Shown: positions 51,367-63,397 of the stretch, in pieces
How the letters are laid out: each line of letters begins with the position of its first letter
How positions within the stretch are numbered: position 1 is the first letter of the stretch
Assembly: GCA_033002965.1 (NCBI GenBank)
Contig: JAURVB010007270.1
Coordinates: forward strand, 1 to 64,000
From: Piper betle
Taxonomy: Eukaryota > Streptophyta > Magnoliopsida > Piperales > Piperaceae
Length of the DNA: 64,000 nt
Reading direction: 5' to 3'
Program-made: the position numbers and the translations under genes
The notes under the pieces: generated by a model
Databases searched by the model: none
What the model was told of the DNA's origin: nothing
Seen by the model: the letters and a program-made list of their open reading frames with translations, nothing else

Positions 51367-51706
51367 TGTTCCTTGCTTTGGAGATCCAATTCATCCCAAA
51401 TATCACATCAAATTCTTGTAGCTTCAATAGTATCAAATCAGCTACAAGCTGTCGCTATTGAATCTCAACAGGGACATCACGCACACACTAGCTCGTAGCT
51501 ATTACACTACCGATGGGGGTGGATACTAATAGTGAATGTCCTAACTCCTCTATCTTACATCCAATCCTATTAGTGTGCATGTACGAAATGAAGGAGTGCG
51601 TACATCCAGAATCAAACAAGACACGTGCAGGTACAAGGCCAACGAAAAGCGTACCTGTCACGACCGTCGTATCCTCAAGGGCCTCTGCAACAATGGCTGC
51701 GTACAT
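51367..51706 (-). pseudogene. Tekay aspartic protease
   Basis: The minus strand shows VLFDSGCTHSFIS with catalytic DSG at residues 32-34 from the Met at 51706, and downstream the [12 protein letters not shown] segment typical of the protease C-terminal half. It would cleave the Gag-Pol polyprotein. A frame change separates the two halves near 51450. Confidence 0.85.
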
Positions 51707-51766
51707 CCTTACTGGTTGCTACTGCTTTGGTGCAGATGGTGTGGCCTGATTCTGAGCTAACTGTGG

Positions 51767-53127
51767 CTATGGCCTATCCTTCTGCTTCCTAGTCTGTCCT
51801 GCAGCCATGTACCCTCTCTGATCTTGTCCCCTTTGCTGCTGCCTCGGTGGTTGTTGGTCTCCACCTCTCTGGCCTTGTCCATGGCCCTGTTGGCCTCTCT
51901 GTTGTGACTGCTGTTGGGGAGTTGGAAGTGCAAATATCTGCTGAGGCATTGGGAGTGTCAATTGCTGGCTTCGGCTAGTCGGAAACGTTGCAGCCCTATG
52001 TCCAAGTTGACCGCAACTGTAATAGGCCCCAGTGCCTCCTCTGCACTCTGCGGCCCTATGCCCTGGCTGACCGCAGTTGTAACAAACCCTAGTGCCTACT
52101 ATGCACTCTGCGGCTCAGTGCCCTGGCTGACCGCAGTTGTAACATACATTTCTCCCTACTCTACACTCTCCCCAATGATGGCGTTGGCAATTCTGACAAA
52201 ATGGGGCTCTGCTGCCCTGAACTTGGCCATCAATGGCTCTCATGGCTACTGGCGCATCTACACGTCATCTCTACTGTGCCCCGTGCTCTGGCTGATATGG
52301 CCTTGGATGTTGCTACCTCTGGTCAACATCTCGACGTGGTCGGGTAGCTATCAGCCGCCCTGCTTCTCCTGCAGCTCTTACTACATCACCGAAGGTAGTA
52401 AACTTCCTATCCAAGTATGCCATCCGAATCTCATGATGGAGGCCTTCATAGAAGCGCTCTGTTCTTCTTCCTTCGGTCGGAACCAAATATGGTGAAAATC
52501 TCTCCAACGCTCTAAACCTCGTCTCATACTATACCACTGCCATAGGTCCTTGCCTCAACATCTGGAACTCTCGTTCCTTCCTTTTCCTAACATGTGGAGG
52601 AAAGTACTTTCCATCGAATTTCACTCTGAATTCCTCCCAAGTGATGTCCTGAGGCTGGAGATGAGCAAATACAAGATTCTGTACCAAACTCCACCATATG
52701 CTAGCTTCGTCTTGGAATGCTCCTGTGACGACACATACTCTGTGTTCTATAGGGCATGCCATACTATAAAACACTCCCATGGCCGACGATATCCATAGGA
52801 ATGCCTCCTTCGCATCCAACTTCCTAAAGAAAGGTCGTCCGCCAATCTTCACGAACCTCTCATATTGCCACAGTTCCAAATTCCTCGAGTCTATAGATCT
52901 ATTTGATCCCTCTCCTTGCTCATATCGGGGAAACTATGGTCTCGTACCAACCGGTACACTGTCAACTCCAACTGCTCCACTCCCCCTTCGGTTTGCACGC
53001 TACCTGCTATCGCGGGTCCACTGATGTCCTGTCTCATCCTTGCCTGAAGTGGGGAACCAAGAGGAGCTGTTGTGGGGGTAGCTCCCTGTTGCGGCGGTGG
53101 AGGTGGAGGAGGCGGCGGAGGGCCCAT
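51767..53127 (-). pseudogene. Tekay gag with tandem zinc knuckles
   Basis: From upstream on the minus strand: a proline run then a linker (53127-52891); the capsid core with GAFQDEASIWWSLVQ, the DITWEEFR segment, KYFPPHVRKRKEREF (52879-52529); FYEGLHHEIR (52507-52313); then CCHC knuckles (about 52200-51961) and a Gln-rich tail to 51767. Gag forms the particle and binds RNA. It is broken by frameshifts, a stop near 52510, and a TGA inside one knuckle (GH-stop-AAEC). Confidence 0.85.
51961..52140 (-). repeat. Three 60-bp tandem zinc-knuckle units in gag
   Basis: Three consecutive 60-bp units each encode 20 residues containing one knuckle (CYNCGQPGHRAAEC type). A fourth, divergent and two residues shorter knuckle (CQNCQRHHWGEC) lies just upstream at about 52160-52196. 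The most downstream unit has lost its first and last Cys (Tyr and Phe). Confidence 0.88.
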
Positions 53128-53678
53128 GGGTACTACTGGCTCTCCTTCGCCTCTTCATTCACGAGCTGGTCTCTTCTCTACTCTAGCCACTGATAGAGTT
53201 ATCTGTCTGAGCTCTCTCCTAAATTCCTCCTGATTCTGTTGCATTTGCATTTGAACCTCAACTAGCCTAGCTATCGCAGCATCCCTTTCCTGTTGACTAC
53301 TTCCACTGCGGTGACTGTCGCGTCGACTTTCTCAATGATGGCTCTCCGTACGACAACTAGCTGATACCGGTACACTTGTTCTCTGCTGGTGGCATCGTGG
53401 TCCTAGGTCGACTGGAAGCTGTGTCACTGTGACCATCATTGGGACTATCCTGCCTGACTACTGGAGGCAATGGGGTCCTGCTCTGCGTATGAGGGTCTGT
53501 GTCACCATCCTGCTACAAATTCCTGATCTGATCTGTTCACCCTGCAACACCACCCACTCATAAGAAAATTTGTGAACAAAAACATAAACACAAAAAAATA
53601 CGTGTCAGTACTGCTCGGAGCAGCTTCGTCACACATGTAACCTATAATACATCTACCATCTTAATCAACTAAGGGTTA

Positions 53679-53690
53679 GCTCTGATACCA
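53679..53690 (-). promoter_or_regulatory. Tekay primer-binding site
   Basis: GCTCTGATACCA on the plus strand is TGGTATCAGAGC on the element strand, four bases inside the 5' LTR: initiator tRNA-Met primer site. Confidence 0.93.
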
Positions 53691-53694
53691 CTAT

Positions 53695-56491
53695 TGTAAC
53701 ACCCCGTTTCGGCTAACCCGTGAACCGACCTGGAAATGTCACCGGCGACCGAACCGTTCGCTAATCTACTAGATTCGTTTAAGTTGACCCAGATCTACCC
53801 TCGGCGTCTCAAGATGGAGATGCAAATATAAAATGCATGCATGGGAACAATTGGATTCTAACGGAGTCCTACATGCATGTCATGACGTGCAAGCAAAGAC
53901 AAGACAAAACAATAAATGAGAAACCAAAAGAAAATATATACTACTACGAAAAAACGGACAAAGTTTCCCTTAAAAGTGTAATAGGGGCCAACCTGTCCAC
54001 AATAAGGGTATATAAATATTTTATCAAAATATGATAAAACATAACAATCTACCATGGCATTCAATGACTATCGCGTTCGTTTTCACCTGAGCCGAGTCTG
54101 AACTCCAAGGCTCCCTACTCATTCACATCTATCCGTTAATTTCATAACAAGCAATTCATCAAGACAAAAACATTCTAATCATCATTCACACAGCATTAAA
54201 CAACCATCATTATACATTACACGTGGCAGGTACATGTGTGTGTGGTTTCGTGCTGCTCCTACATAGTCCTGACAGCTTTCATCGCTCGCATTTCTCACCT
54301 ACATATATATAGAAAAACTATCGATAACGAGTGTTACCTGCCCTAAAAATAACTAATATAAATCTGGCACCGGAAAGCAAACTCTCCTCTTGAATCAAAA
54401 CCATATACTTCCTCAAGAACTCTCATCAGGGCACATACGGGAGCCATCGCCGTCGGGTCGACAACGTCCCCTTTCTTTCTCATTATCATACCTTGGCCAT
54501 TTCTCTATCGCTTCTCGCATCAAATCTCATTCCCTTTTGCCCTCTACACCTTCCATATTACTCCTGGCCTTGAGCACGAAACCGAGCACTCTCAGGCAGT
54601 CGCCTTTAGTGTCTTTTGAACCACAAGTCTAGACATGCACTGCATTGCAGTACCCGTAAACCTCCACACTTCTCTGGGTTTGAGGAACTCAAAGGTGGAG
54701 TTGTCCGGATCCTTCGGGAACAATGTGGGTTCTCCCCAGCTCCAGAGCCCGCTCTTCTGAGCACACGCCCTATCTAAAGGCATGGCCGGCAGTAACCCTC
54801 ATTCCATATCCCACCGAAAATGTGAAAACTATATATATATAGGCCTGGGTTCGGATTTATACAATAGGCCCGAAGGCGTCGTGAGCTGGATCTGAAGTTC
54901 GAAAACAAACTCGAGGGATCTCATCCTCGAGGGTTATTAATCCGAAAAAAGAACCGTTGGCTAAATGGCCCGAGTTAAGTGGGATTCGATAAAACACCAC
55001 TTAACTCGTCCAGCACATGATAAATCAAATACACAAAAGAGTAGCGTAAAAATAGAGAACGAGTCCTAAACGGACTTGGTAGAAGCTCTAAACCGGTCCA
55101 CGCGCATAGGCAGCGAGCTCCTACACCGTACCTACACAATCAAGCTAAAAACTAACGCCCGCATGATGAATCACACATCCTATAGCATGCCCACAAAATC
55201 AACACAATCACGCATCAATCAACACACATCAACCTATATCAATTCTAGCAAGTCTAGTTAGGCTAGTTTGCATTAGATCATGATCATTACCTAGTTACCC
55301 TAATTAGTTTTTTAGCCTCCATTTTTCACACCACTCAATCAAACAAATTTCATATTTTATCCTTAATCAAATCTACATTTATATATATTATTATAACACA
55401 CAATTCACCAATCCTAGCATGCAATTCTAATAATCAATACTTTCAAATAATTAAGTTAAAATAAATTATACCTCGCGTCGTCGAAAATCGGCGATGGCTA
55501 AGGTTTCCGTTTCGTGGCTCAAAACTCGAATTCGGCACCTAGCGGCGTGCAAAGTCCGATTAGATTGGACCGGGTGCGTTCGGCGGATGATCCGCCGAAT
55601 TTCCCACGAATCCAATTTTCCGGTGATTCTGGCTGTTTTCCGGCGAGTGTCGGCAGTTTTCTGGCGGATTCCGGCGATGTTTCGGGAAGGGGCAATCTGG
55701 GGGTCGATCGGCAGCAACTCGACAAGCTTGGTCCAATGGTGGTGTCAAACGGGGTAGCCGGGGCGGCGATGGCTGTTGGTGACGGTGTCGAAAATGGGCA
55801 ATGCCGGCGGCGTGCTCCGATCGGGGCTACGGCTGGCTTCAACGGTGGTCGGGATGATGGGGGAAACGTTGGCGACAGCAAGGGGTGGTAATCGGGGTCA
55901 CAGCGGTGGCAGCGCGGCCTGGACGGCGGCGAATCAATGAGGGAGGGTGTCACGGCTTGTGGGGCGATTCCGGCATCGTGGCGGCGAGACGGTGGCCGGG
56001 GTGGGTCGTGGCAGCACGGCGATGGCACTGCTGAGCGGGCGGCGTTGATCGGCGGCAGTGCGGGGTCGGCAGCGGCGGCGGCAGCGACGAGCACAAGGCG
56101 GCGAGGGTTTTGGGAGGATAGGTGTCGGGAAGGAGAAAAATACCCTCAATGGGAAACTCGTAAATAAGTATTGACTCGATTCCTACTCGTAAATTTGTTC
56201 TATAACTAATAACCCACCCAAACTCCCTATATCGTATCCTAATTCGTCATTCGGCCCTAAAAATATTCTACAATCAAATAAAATAACAATCAATACTGCA
56301 TACCTCAATATACTTGATAACCCATTTTTCATCATCTTTTTGACGTTATCATTGTATACTTGAGCATACATGACCCTCATCGCTCATAACTCACTGCTGG
56401 CCTCAACTCAGCTCGCGGTCCATAAAGTTGACTCGACTCGAACCGACTGGTTCGCTCCCGTAAAACTCTGACTCGAGTCATGGGTTTTACA
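53695..56491 (-). repeat. Tekay 5' LTR
   Basis: 2797 bp, collinear with the 3' LTR with scattered substitutions. A deletion of about 95 bp near 56189 explains most of the length difference. Confidence 0.93.
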
Positions 56492-56496
56492 CTTCA

Positions 56497-57480
56497 CCAA
56501 TATCTTGCTTGACAATGTAGGGCCCTTCCCATGACGGGGAAAATTTGAACATTGGCAACCCAGCCCTCACTTCACGAGTGTTGCATATTACTAATATTTC
56601 AGGGCTGAACTTGCGGGGATCGATGTCTTGGTTGTATTTCCTTGTCATTGCTTCATGGTACCTTTCAACTTTTCCCCAACAGCACGACGATGCTCGTCAA
56701 TTGCATCGAGTGACGCAATTCTATTTGCTACATACTCCATCTATTTTGGTGATAAATGTGAAGTAGTGGCCATCCTTAGTGTAGGTAACTCTACTTCGAA
56801 AGGCAAGATAGCTTCTGCCCCATACATTAACAAAAAGGTGTAACTCCAGTACTCACACGTGCAACAATACGATATGACCATATTGCTTCAGGTAGCCTTT
56901 TATGCCAATCGTGTTGATTATCTACCACAATCTTTCTCAACATTTGTTTTAAAATCTTGTTGAAAAATTCCACTTGTCCATTAAATTGCGGGTTGTATGG
57001 GGATGATTGTACCATTTCAAATTGATATTGTTCAGCTAAATCTGCCACTTGCCCATGAATGATGTGCCATTATCCGTAATAAGCTACTAGGGAACTCCAA
57101 ACTGACAGATGATATTTTCTTTGATGAGTGACATACTCTCATGTTATTGCTTCACTCTACTTAGTAAAATATTCAATCACTGTTGAGATAAACTTGTGAC
57201 CCTTTGACGATAATGGATGGATGGGACCGATAAAATCAAGCCCCCAAATCTGAAATGACTAATATGTGCCAATCGGGTGCTCGAGCGACATATGCTTCAA
57301 AGCTGCATGCAACTGACACTTTTCACGTGACCGAGCAAAATCCATACAATCCTTATACATTGTTGGCCAAAAGTATCTGATGTGGAGCAAAAGGTGATAA
57401 ACGCTTCTTCCACCTCAGTGCTCTCAACAAGTCCCTTTATGCGCATCTCTCATAGCCTTCAAACTTTCCTCCTTGGTCAA
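56497..57480 (-). pseudogene. Tat integrase
   Basis: The minus strand reads a zinc-region relic (ARSREKCQLHA), IWGLDFIGPIHPLSSKGHKF with the first catalytic Asp, FGVP and ITDNGTSFM-like sequence with the second, and QSSPYNPQFNGQVEFFNKIL with the Glu, followed by HDWHKRLPEAIWSYRIVAR. The C-terminal FKFSPSWEGPYIVKQDI-like sequence sits right at the Tekay insertion point, so the insertion hit the end of pol. Stops and small shifts are scattered. Confidence 0.83.
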
Positions 57481-57678
57481 ACACCATAGTAAGACTCCAT
57501 CAAATCCTTGGTAATACAATAATTCTCCTTAAATGAGATGACGTGAAGCAATTCGTCACAACTCAGGAGCCTTGTATCGATCACTAAGTAGCTAGTTGCA
57601 TGCCAAAAAGTTAATGATATCTCCATACCAATCCTCAAACTCCTCTAGTATTTAGCTTTCAACTACAACACTTGACGG

Positions 57679-58372
57679 TTAGACCACACCAGCAGGTGCA
57701 TCATGACTAGCAAACCAAATAATTGGCTCTATGACTTCTTCTTTAGCAATGAATATTGATCCCAATACAGCGAGTGCATTTGCCATGCGATTGGTAGAGC
57801 GAGGGATATGTTCAAACATCACTTCTTTAAAATTCTTCAATAATTGCATCAAACATGTCTTGCATACTACCAAATGTACTTCCTTAACTTCAAAATTCCC
57901 GGTGGTTTGTTGGATTACCAATAATGAGTCACCTCGAAGTGACAAGTATTCCACTTTCAAATCCTTTGCAGGCAACAGTCCAAGTAACATTGCTTCATAT
58001 TCTGTACTGTTGTTGGTGAAAAAATATGCTAAATTGTAGCATGTAAATGCGTCTTCCCTGAGGGCTCTACTAAGACAACCCCAGCTCCTCCAGTGGTCCG
58101 ACTCCTCCACACATTCTCACAGAACTCCATCAAAATACAACGTCCACTTTAGTAATTCCTTATTTGTGTTGAATTGTACTTCTTCTTCTTTTCTTCTCAG
58201 ATGGTAGAGCTGAATGGTTGGTGAGTAGTTCAGCAATTGCTTGACCTTTCACTCCTTTTGTGTGACACACTTGATGAAAAACTCCATTAACTTCCAAAGC
58301 CATATTGCTTGCTCTTCCCGACAAGGCCATTTCTTGGAGAAGGTATCGAACCGGATTGTCATATACCACCAA
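57679..58372 (-). pseudogene. Tat RNase H end and archaeal-type RNase H
   Basis: The segment at 58372-58160 reads PVRYLLQEMALSGR and VKGQAIAELLTNH, the connector seen after the standard RNase H in Tat elements. The segment at 58110-57679 gives FFTNNSTEYEAMLLGL, SLRGDSLLVIQQ and IPRSTNRMANALA, the second RNase H whose presence defines the Tat lineage. Frames differ between the two parts. Confidence 0.83.
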
Positions 58373-58738
58373 ATGTATTTCATTTGTAAGAAAGTAATGT
58401 CACAATTTCTACAAAGGAAACGCCAAGGCTAAGCATGCTTCTCTCTCTGTGTACCTTTGTTCAATTGAAGTCATAGCTTTGCTTAAGTAATACGCAAGTT
58501 GTTCACTCCCAAAGTCATCAGCCTGAGCTAAGATGGCTACGAGTGTTTCTTCTATATGAGAAATATATAAGATGAGTGGTCAATCTAGCACTGGAGCATG
58601 CAAAGTTGGAGGGCTTAGTAATCTTGTAGTTATCTACTTGAAGGCTTGCTCACATGCTTACTCCAACTCAAACTTGTTACTTTTCTGCAAAAATTGAGTG
58701 AGTGGTAAAATTTTTAATAACAAGTTTGGAATAAACAT

Positions 58739-59345
58739 CTAAATGTAATTGATCATTCCCAGGAAACTTTGCAATTGATGCAAACATGTAGGTGGACTCA
58801 TATCCCTAACAACTTGAATTTTGGCGGGGCCAACTTGGACTCTTCGCTCGTGTGCTAAAAATCCGAGAAATTGCCCTGACGAAACACCAAAAGCACATTT
58901 TTGTGGATTCAACTTCAGGTTATTTACTCTACATCTATGAAGTACCGTCTGCAACACCTTGTAATGATCACTTCTTGCTTTTGACTTCACAATTATGTCG
59001 TCAACATAATCTCAACATCTTGCATCGCTTATTGATAAGTAGCTCCTGCATTCTTCAAACCAATAGGCATTATCGTATAGCAATAGATTCCAGTAGGTGT
59101 GTAGCAAGCTGTCTTTTTTGCATCTTTTGCTGCCATATGAATCTGATTGTAGCAACTAAATCCATCCCTAAAAGAAAACATCTAACAACCAACTGCATTG
59201 CCAAGTAAAATATCAGTGATCGGCAAAGGAAATGCATCCTTGGGACATGCTTTGTTGAAATCTCGAAAGTCCACAAAAATCATCATTTGACCATTCTTCT
59301 TCTTTATCGGGACAACATTTACCAACCATTCTGGGTAGTTAACTT
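58739..59345 (-). pseudogene. Tat reverse transcriptase
   Basis: The minus strand shows YPEWLVNVVPIKKKNGQ, a VDFRDFNKACPKDAFPLP block with the first Asp, then catalytic YVDD encoded at 59008-58997 and DIIVKSKARSDHYKVLQ, KLNPQKCAFGV, GQFLGFLAHER and QSFLGMINYI. The gene is interrupted by stops before YVDD, and the frame shifts near 59276. Confidence 0.87.
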
Positions 59346-60497
59346 CAAGAATGAAGTTTGCCTCTTCAACTTCTCTATTTATGTTGCGATCATGCCTCGA
59401 CCAGTTGACTAAACTTTCTTCTCACTTGAACAATTGGATGTACCCTCCGCTTAACTGCAAGGTGGTGTACTACAACTTCGGATGTCAAACATGACATTTC
59501 ATCTTATGACCGCGCAAAATAGTCCTTATAACTTCTAAGTACATCAATGAGTTGTCACTTCTCCATTTCTTCTAAATCTAATCCACGAAATGTTGGACAA
59601 GGCTCTTGATAAGTTCCCAAATTGATTTCCAAAAGCCATTCTGCTATTAGAGTAACTCCATATTCAAAATGACTTGGTGCTTGTTCTATTTCTTGATCTT
59701 GTAGTCCATCTTCATGCGATATTGCTCCCACAAACCATGGTCGCATTGATCCTTCATTTTCAATTGATATGTAATAAGGAAATAATTTCGACATGATTGA
59801 GTCTTTTGGTTCCAAGGTTATGATCTCAAACTCATCAAATGAATTGCATTTTTTTCAAGTAAATGACCGAGCATGGGTCAAGTGTAATTACTTCCTTCTC
59901 ACAAAAGTTCAAAACTAGCATTTCCCATTGTCTTGATACCATGGTGTCATCCTCAATTACCATGTGATCTTTCTCTTCTTGACTTTGCACTTCTTGGAGC
60001 GATAGCATTTCTTAAATTTTTTGCTTTGGTTGTCTTGAATGCACTCTTACCTTTAAAGGTACTAATGAAGCTTTCAGTCCTGGTGAAATTGCCGGTGCCA
60101 ATGGAACTGACAACTTTTGTAACTTTGCTACTTTAGGAGGCTTCAACAGTGGATAATTAGCTGTTGGTTTAATAAAGTCTGGAAAATCAAGTGTAACAGG
60201 ATAGACATGACTAGACGGTTGTGTTTGAGCCAACTTAAGGACATTTCCCTCCATGAAGAATGCAGCATTTGTAAAGTAAGCTTCCTTAAGAACGAATGGG
60301 TTTTGCAGCCCCTGGACTCAGATCTGACCTCGTTTGCTGGGTGCAGCTTTAATGCATTGGTGCCACAAAGATGGCACACATTGGTGGTCATGAATCCATG
60401 GTAGCCCAAAAAGCATGTGCCATTGGATCAACTTCTACATGTGGAATATGTGTGGTGAACTGAAAGGACCAACAGAGATGTGTAAACACACTGTTCC

Positions 60498-60710
60498 TCA
60501 ATGACTCACATGGTATAGGAAACAATGAATTGATTGTGGCATCATCTGGCATGAGGTTTTCCTTAGTATAACCCAATTCAAATAACACATGAATATGAAG
60601 AATGTTGATTGATGATATCCTTGATCCACAAGTGAGCGCCGAACAAGCTTGTTTCGGTGTTCCACACTAACAAACAATGGTAGATTGTGGTTGGGCTCAA
60701 GGTGACACAA
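60498..60710 (-). pseudogene. Tat aspartic protease remnant
   Basis: The open stretch reads CHLEPNHNLPLFVSVEHRNKLVRRSLVDQG, the protease entry in this lineage, where the active-site triad appears as DQG-type instead of DTG/DSG. The continuation (HVLFELGYTKENLMPDDATI) is in another frame. Whether DQG is a decay product or lineage feature cannot be told here. Confidence 0.6.
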
Positions 60711-60787
60711 ATCATCATTGGCATTGGTAAAGTATCGTTAACATGTGGCTAAGACGGGTTAGCACGAGATCTTTGTTTCTCATTTAC

Positions 60788-62692
60788 TCAAGTTAAAACA
60801 GGCAAATGATGTCCCAAGTACTCTACATATGTGATGTAGTCTTTTATTCTACTTGAGTTCATAAAGAAATTATCTTCTCCATTTCTAATTGCAAATTCTG
60901 ACAAAGCTTGTTCAATTGTGAACCGGGTAGTGGGTGAGAAGTGCAACACGTCAAACATGTGCACTAACTCAGGTATCTTCCACAACTTTTTCACAATTTT
61001 CATTTGATCAACTTCCTTGTTTGGTGTGGGAGGAGAGGAAACCTTCTTTCTTTCTTTCATTGAACTCAAAGGAGCCTCCTCCTTCACTTTCATTTCTTTC
61101 AAGTTGCATTTCCATTTTCCAACTTCTCTTCCTCAGCCTCCTTGCCTTTGCTTAATTCATCTTTTTCTTTCTCTTTTGTCTTGCACCTTCAATGGTGAGG
61201 TCAAATGACTTGTTGCCATAACATTGGTTGTTGGTGCCTTTTGTGTTGTGGGAGCTTTATATTTGATTTCCCCTTTGTTGAGTAATTCTTGAATTTTTGC
61301 CATTATCTGACATTTAACTATCGGATGGCCAACCATTTGATGGTATCGGCAGAATATTGTCTTTCTTCTCGTCCTCTAGCTTTGGTGGATTCTTCGATAT
61401 CCATGGTGTAATCTTTCCTTGCTTAACCAAAACATCGAACCACCTTTCAATATCTCCAACATTGAAGATGTAATCCTCTATATTCCTCCATTCGCGCCGT
61501 TGTTGGGGTGCCACTTTTTGCCCTTCAATGTTGTTCCTTGGTTGTTTTCTCAACCTTTTTCGCTGAGTTCAGTGACAACATTGGTTGATGCCTTAGCATT
61601 CTTCAAGGAATTAGAAACCCTTCCAAGTTCCTCAAAGATCAACACCCGTTCAAAGAGTTGTTCAAAAGTGTTTCATTGTAGCACTATTTAAGAGCCAAGT
61701 AGTCGGTCCGACATTGATCGCACAAATCTTTACAAGTCCTTAATGTCAGGGGGTCTCTTTCATTTGAGATGTTAGGCTTCTAAACCTCTTCATATATGCT
61801 GCAAACTGCTCACCCGGTTCTTTCTAACATTGTCATAAGTGTTTTATCTTTATTGGGATTTCCATTGACTAAAAATGTTTTATGAATTGTTCAACAAACT
61901 TATCCCATGAGCGAATTGATCTGGGAGGGTAGTTATTGAACCGTCTTAAGGCATTGTCATTGAGGGATGCAGGAAATTGTTGTAACTTTAACTTCTCATT
62001 TGTTGCAATGGCTCCACACTCAATCTCAAAGATTGTAATGTGATCTTCAGGATTGCCATCTCCATCGAACTTCGTGAAGGTTGGGCGCTTGTATTTTTCT
62101 GGAAAATTTTTTGTGTAAACTTCACCAGCTAAGGGATGGAGACGTTTTGCTACTTCACTTGGTTCTTTATCCTTATGCGCTATCAGCGCAGCAATCAATG
62201 CAGCTTGTACATCCATTGTGGCTTTCAACTCATCAAAGCGGGCATCTTGAACTGATACAACTGGTGCAACCGGTGCTACTGGAACAGTTGTAGGATAGGC
62301 TGATGGAGGATAACTAATTCTAGTGGAGCTATTGTGGCGGGAATTGATGGTTGAACCATTGACACCAAAGGTAGCGTCGTTGGGATGGGCACTGTGGTGG
62401 TAATTGGTGGCGGAAACGCCATAGAAACCGAAGATTGGGGGATAGTAGGGTTGTACCATGGGTATGGGTATGGTGGCTGGAAGTAAGGTGGTTGTGGAAA
62501 CCATGTTGAATGTGGGAGTGGAGCATGTTCAGTCCGACTTGGCTGCATAGTGGGATAGTGTTGCGTCCAACTTGGCTCAGATGGTAAAATTATCAAAGGG
62601 GATGCTTGTGAAATAGATCTTGGGACATGAGAAAACATGTTATTTACTTGAGGGGTGTTTGACAAATCCACACTGGCTGGGGCGGTTGCCAA
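60788..62692 (-). pseudogene. Tat gag and gag-protease linker
   Basis: From 62692 the minus strand has a Pro/Thr-rich N-terminal part, then the capsid region (YKRPTFTKFDGDGNPEDHITIFEIEC, LQQFPASLNDNALRRFNNYPPRSIRSWDKFVEQFI) ending at 61869. After a frame change come NIEGQKVAPQQRREWRNIEDY and, in a shifted frame, a YCRYHQMVGHPI-like zinc-binding piece near 61340. A charged linker (61102-60788) leads to the protease. It is a particle protein relic with several stops. Confidence 0.8.
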
Positions 62693-63092
62693 AGGCTTTT
62701 CCTATGGCATCGAAAGAATGCTTGTTACCGGTTGGTTGGCTGGCTGGTCCATTTCATTTGGTCTTCGCCAATTTACTGGGTTGGCATCTTCTCTTCTGGA
62801 TGCACTCCCCATTGCAACGGAGGCTCGCCTATTTAAGGCACGTGAATCGTCAAGTGCCGATTCTAGTTGTCTAATCCATTCTCATAGTTCTTCGTTTGAG
62901 TTTGGGTTTTCATGTTGTAGGGGCAGCTGGCTCCCCACATTTGCAGTGGATTGTACTTATATTTTAGGTTGATTTGTTGCAAGTGCGTTGAAGGTTCTCC
63001 TTCACTAGTGCCTTTTGTCTTACAAAATTCCTTGTCTCAGGAGCATCTATTCATACACACTATATCTTCAAATTGTACTGCTACCTCTTGAT

Positions 63093-63112
63093 GGTGCCCA
63101 ATGGAGTCGCCA
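63093..63112 (-). promoter_or_regulatory. Tat primer-binding site
   Basis: The element strand reads TGGCGACTCCATTGGGCACC six bases inside the 5' LTR. This is the TGGCGACTCC-type primer site seen in Tat-lineage elements. I did not verify which tRNA it matches. Confidence 0.7.
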
Positions 63113-63118
63113 AAAATA

Positions 63119-63392
63119 TGTTCAGACATGGGATTGTCTGCCCTTACACAACAAATGGACTTGATTTTTTATATACGCTAAGAGTCATTTTGTTCTGTCC
63201 TTACCGGCGTGGAAACATGGCCAGTCAATTTTTTCACAAATTTCCTCCTTTAGTTTTAGAATAGTAAAAATCTTATCCACTAACTTCTCTTTGAAATATA
63301 TCCTTCGTTAAATTTGGAATAGCAAAGATATTATCCTCAGAATTTTTCAGAACTTATCCACGTGAATGGATAAGTTTAAATCTGTGCAAACA
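63119..63392 (-). repeat. Tat element 5' LTR
   Basis: 274 bp, starting TGTTCAGACATGGG and ending CTGTGCAAACA on the plus strand; TATAT follows, matching the TATAT before the other LTR. Confidence 0.88.
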
Positions 63393-63397
63393 TATAT

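Larger units (their letters stand above)
44372..56491 (-). mobile_element. Tekay (Del-type) chromovirus, 12.1 kb, nested in the Tat element
   Basis: LTRs of 2877 bp (44372-47248) and 2797 bp (53695-56491) start TGTAACACCCC and end GGGTTTTACA on the plus strand. The flanks CTTTA (44367-44371) and CTTCA (56492-56496) are a target duplication with one mismatch. On the minus strand the internal region has an initiator-tRNA-Met primer site, gag with zinc knuckles, protease, RT, RNase H, integrase and a chromodomain, ending in AAGGAGGGAAGGTT as polypurine tract. Chromodomain and long LTRs place it in Tekay. Frames are interrupted, so it is not autonomous now. Confidence 0.93.
43474..63392 (-). mobile_element. 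Tat-lineage Ty3 retrotransposon, split by a Tekay element
   Basis: LTRs of 275 and 274 bp (43474-43748 and 63119-63392), each TG...CA, lie at the ends, with TATAT on both outer sides. On the minus strand the internal region gives primer site, gag, protease, RT, RNase H, a second archaeal-type RNase H, and integrase. That second RNase H marks the Tat (Ogre/Retand-like) group. The 12.1-kb Tekay element at 44372-56491 separates the integrase end from the 3' LTR. Without it the element is about 7.8 kb. All coding is broken by stops and shifts. Confidence 0.88.
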
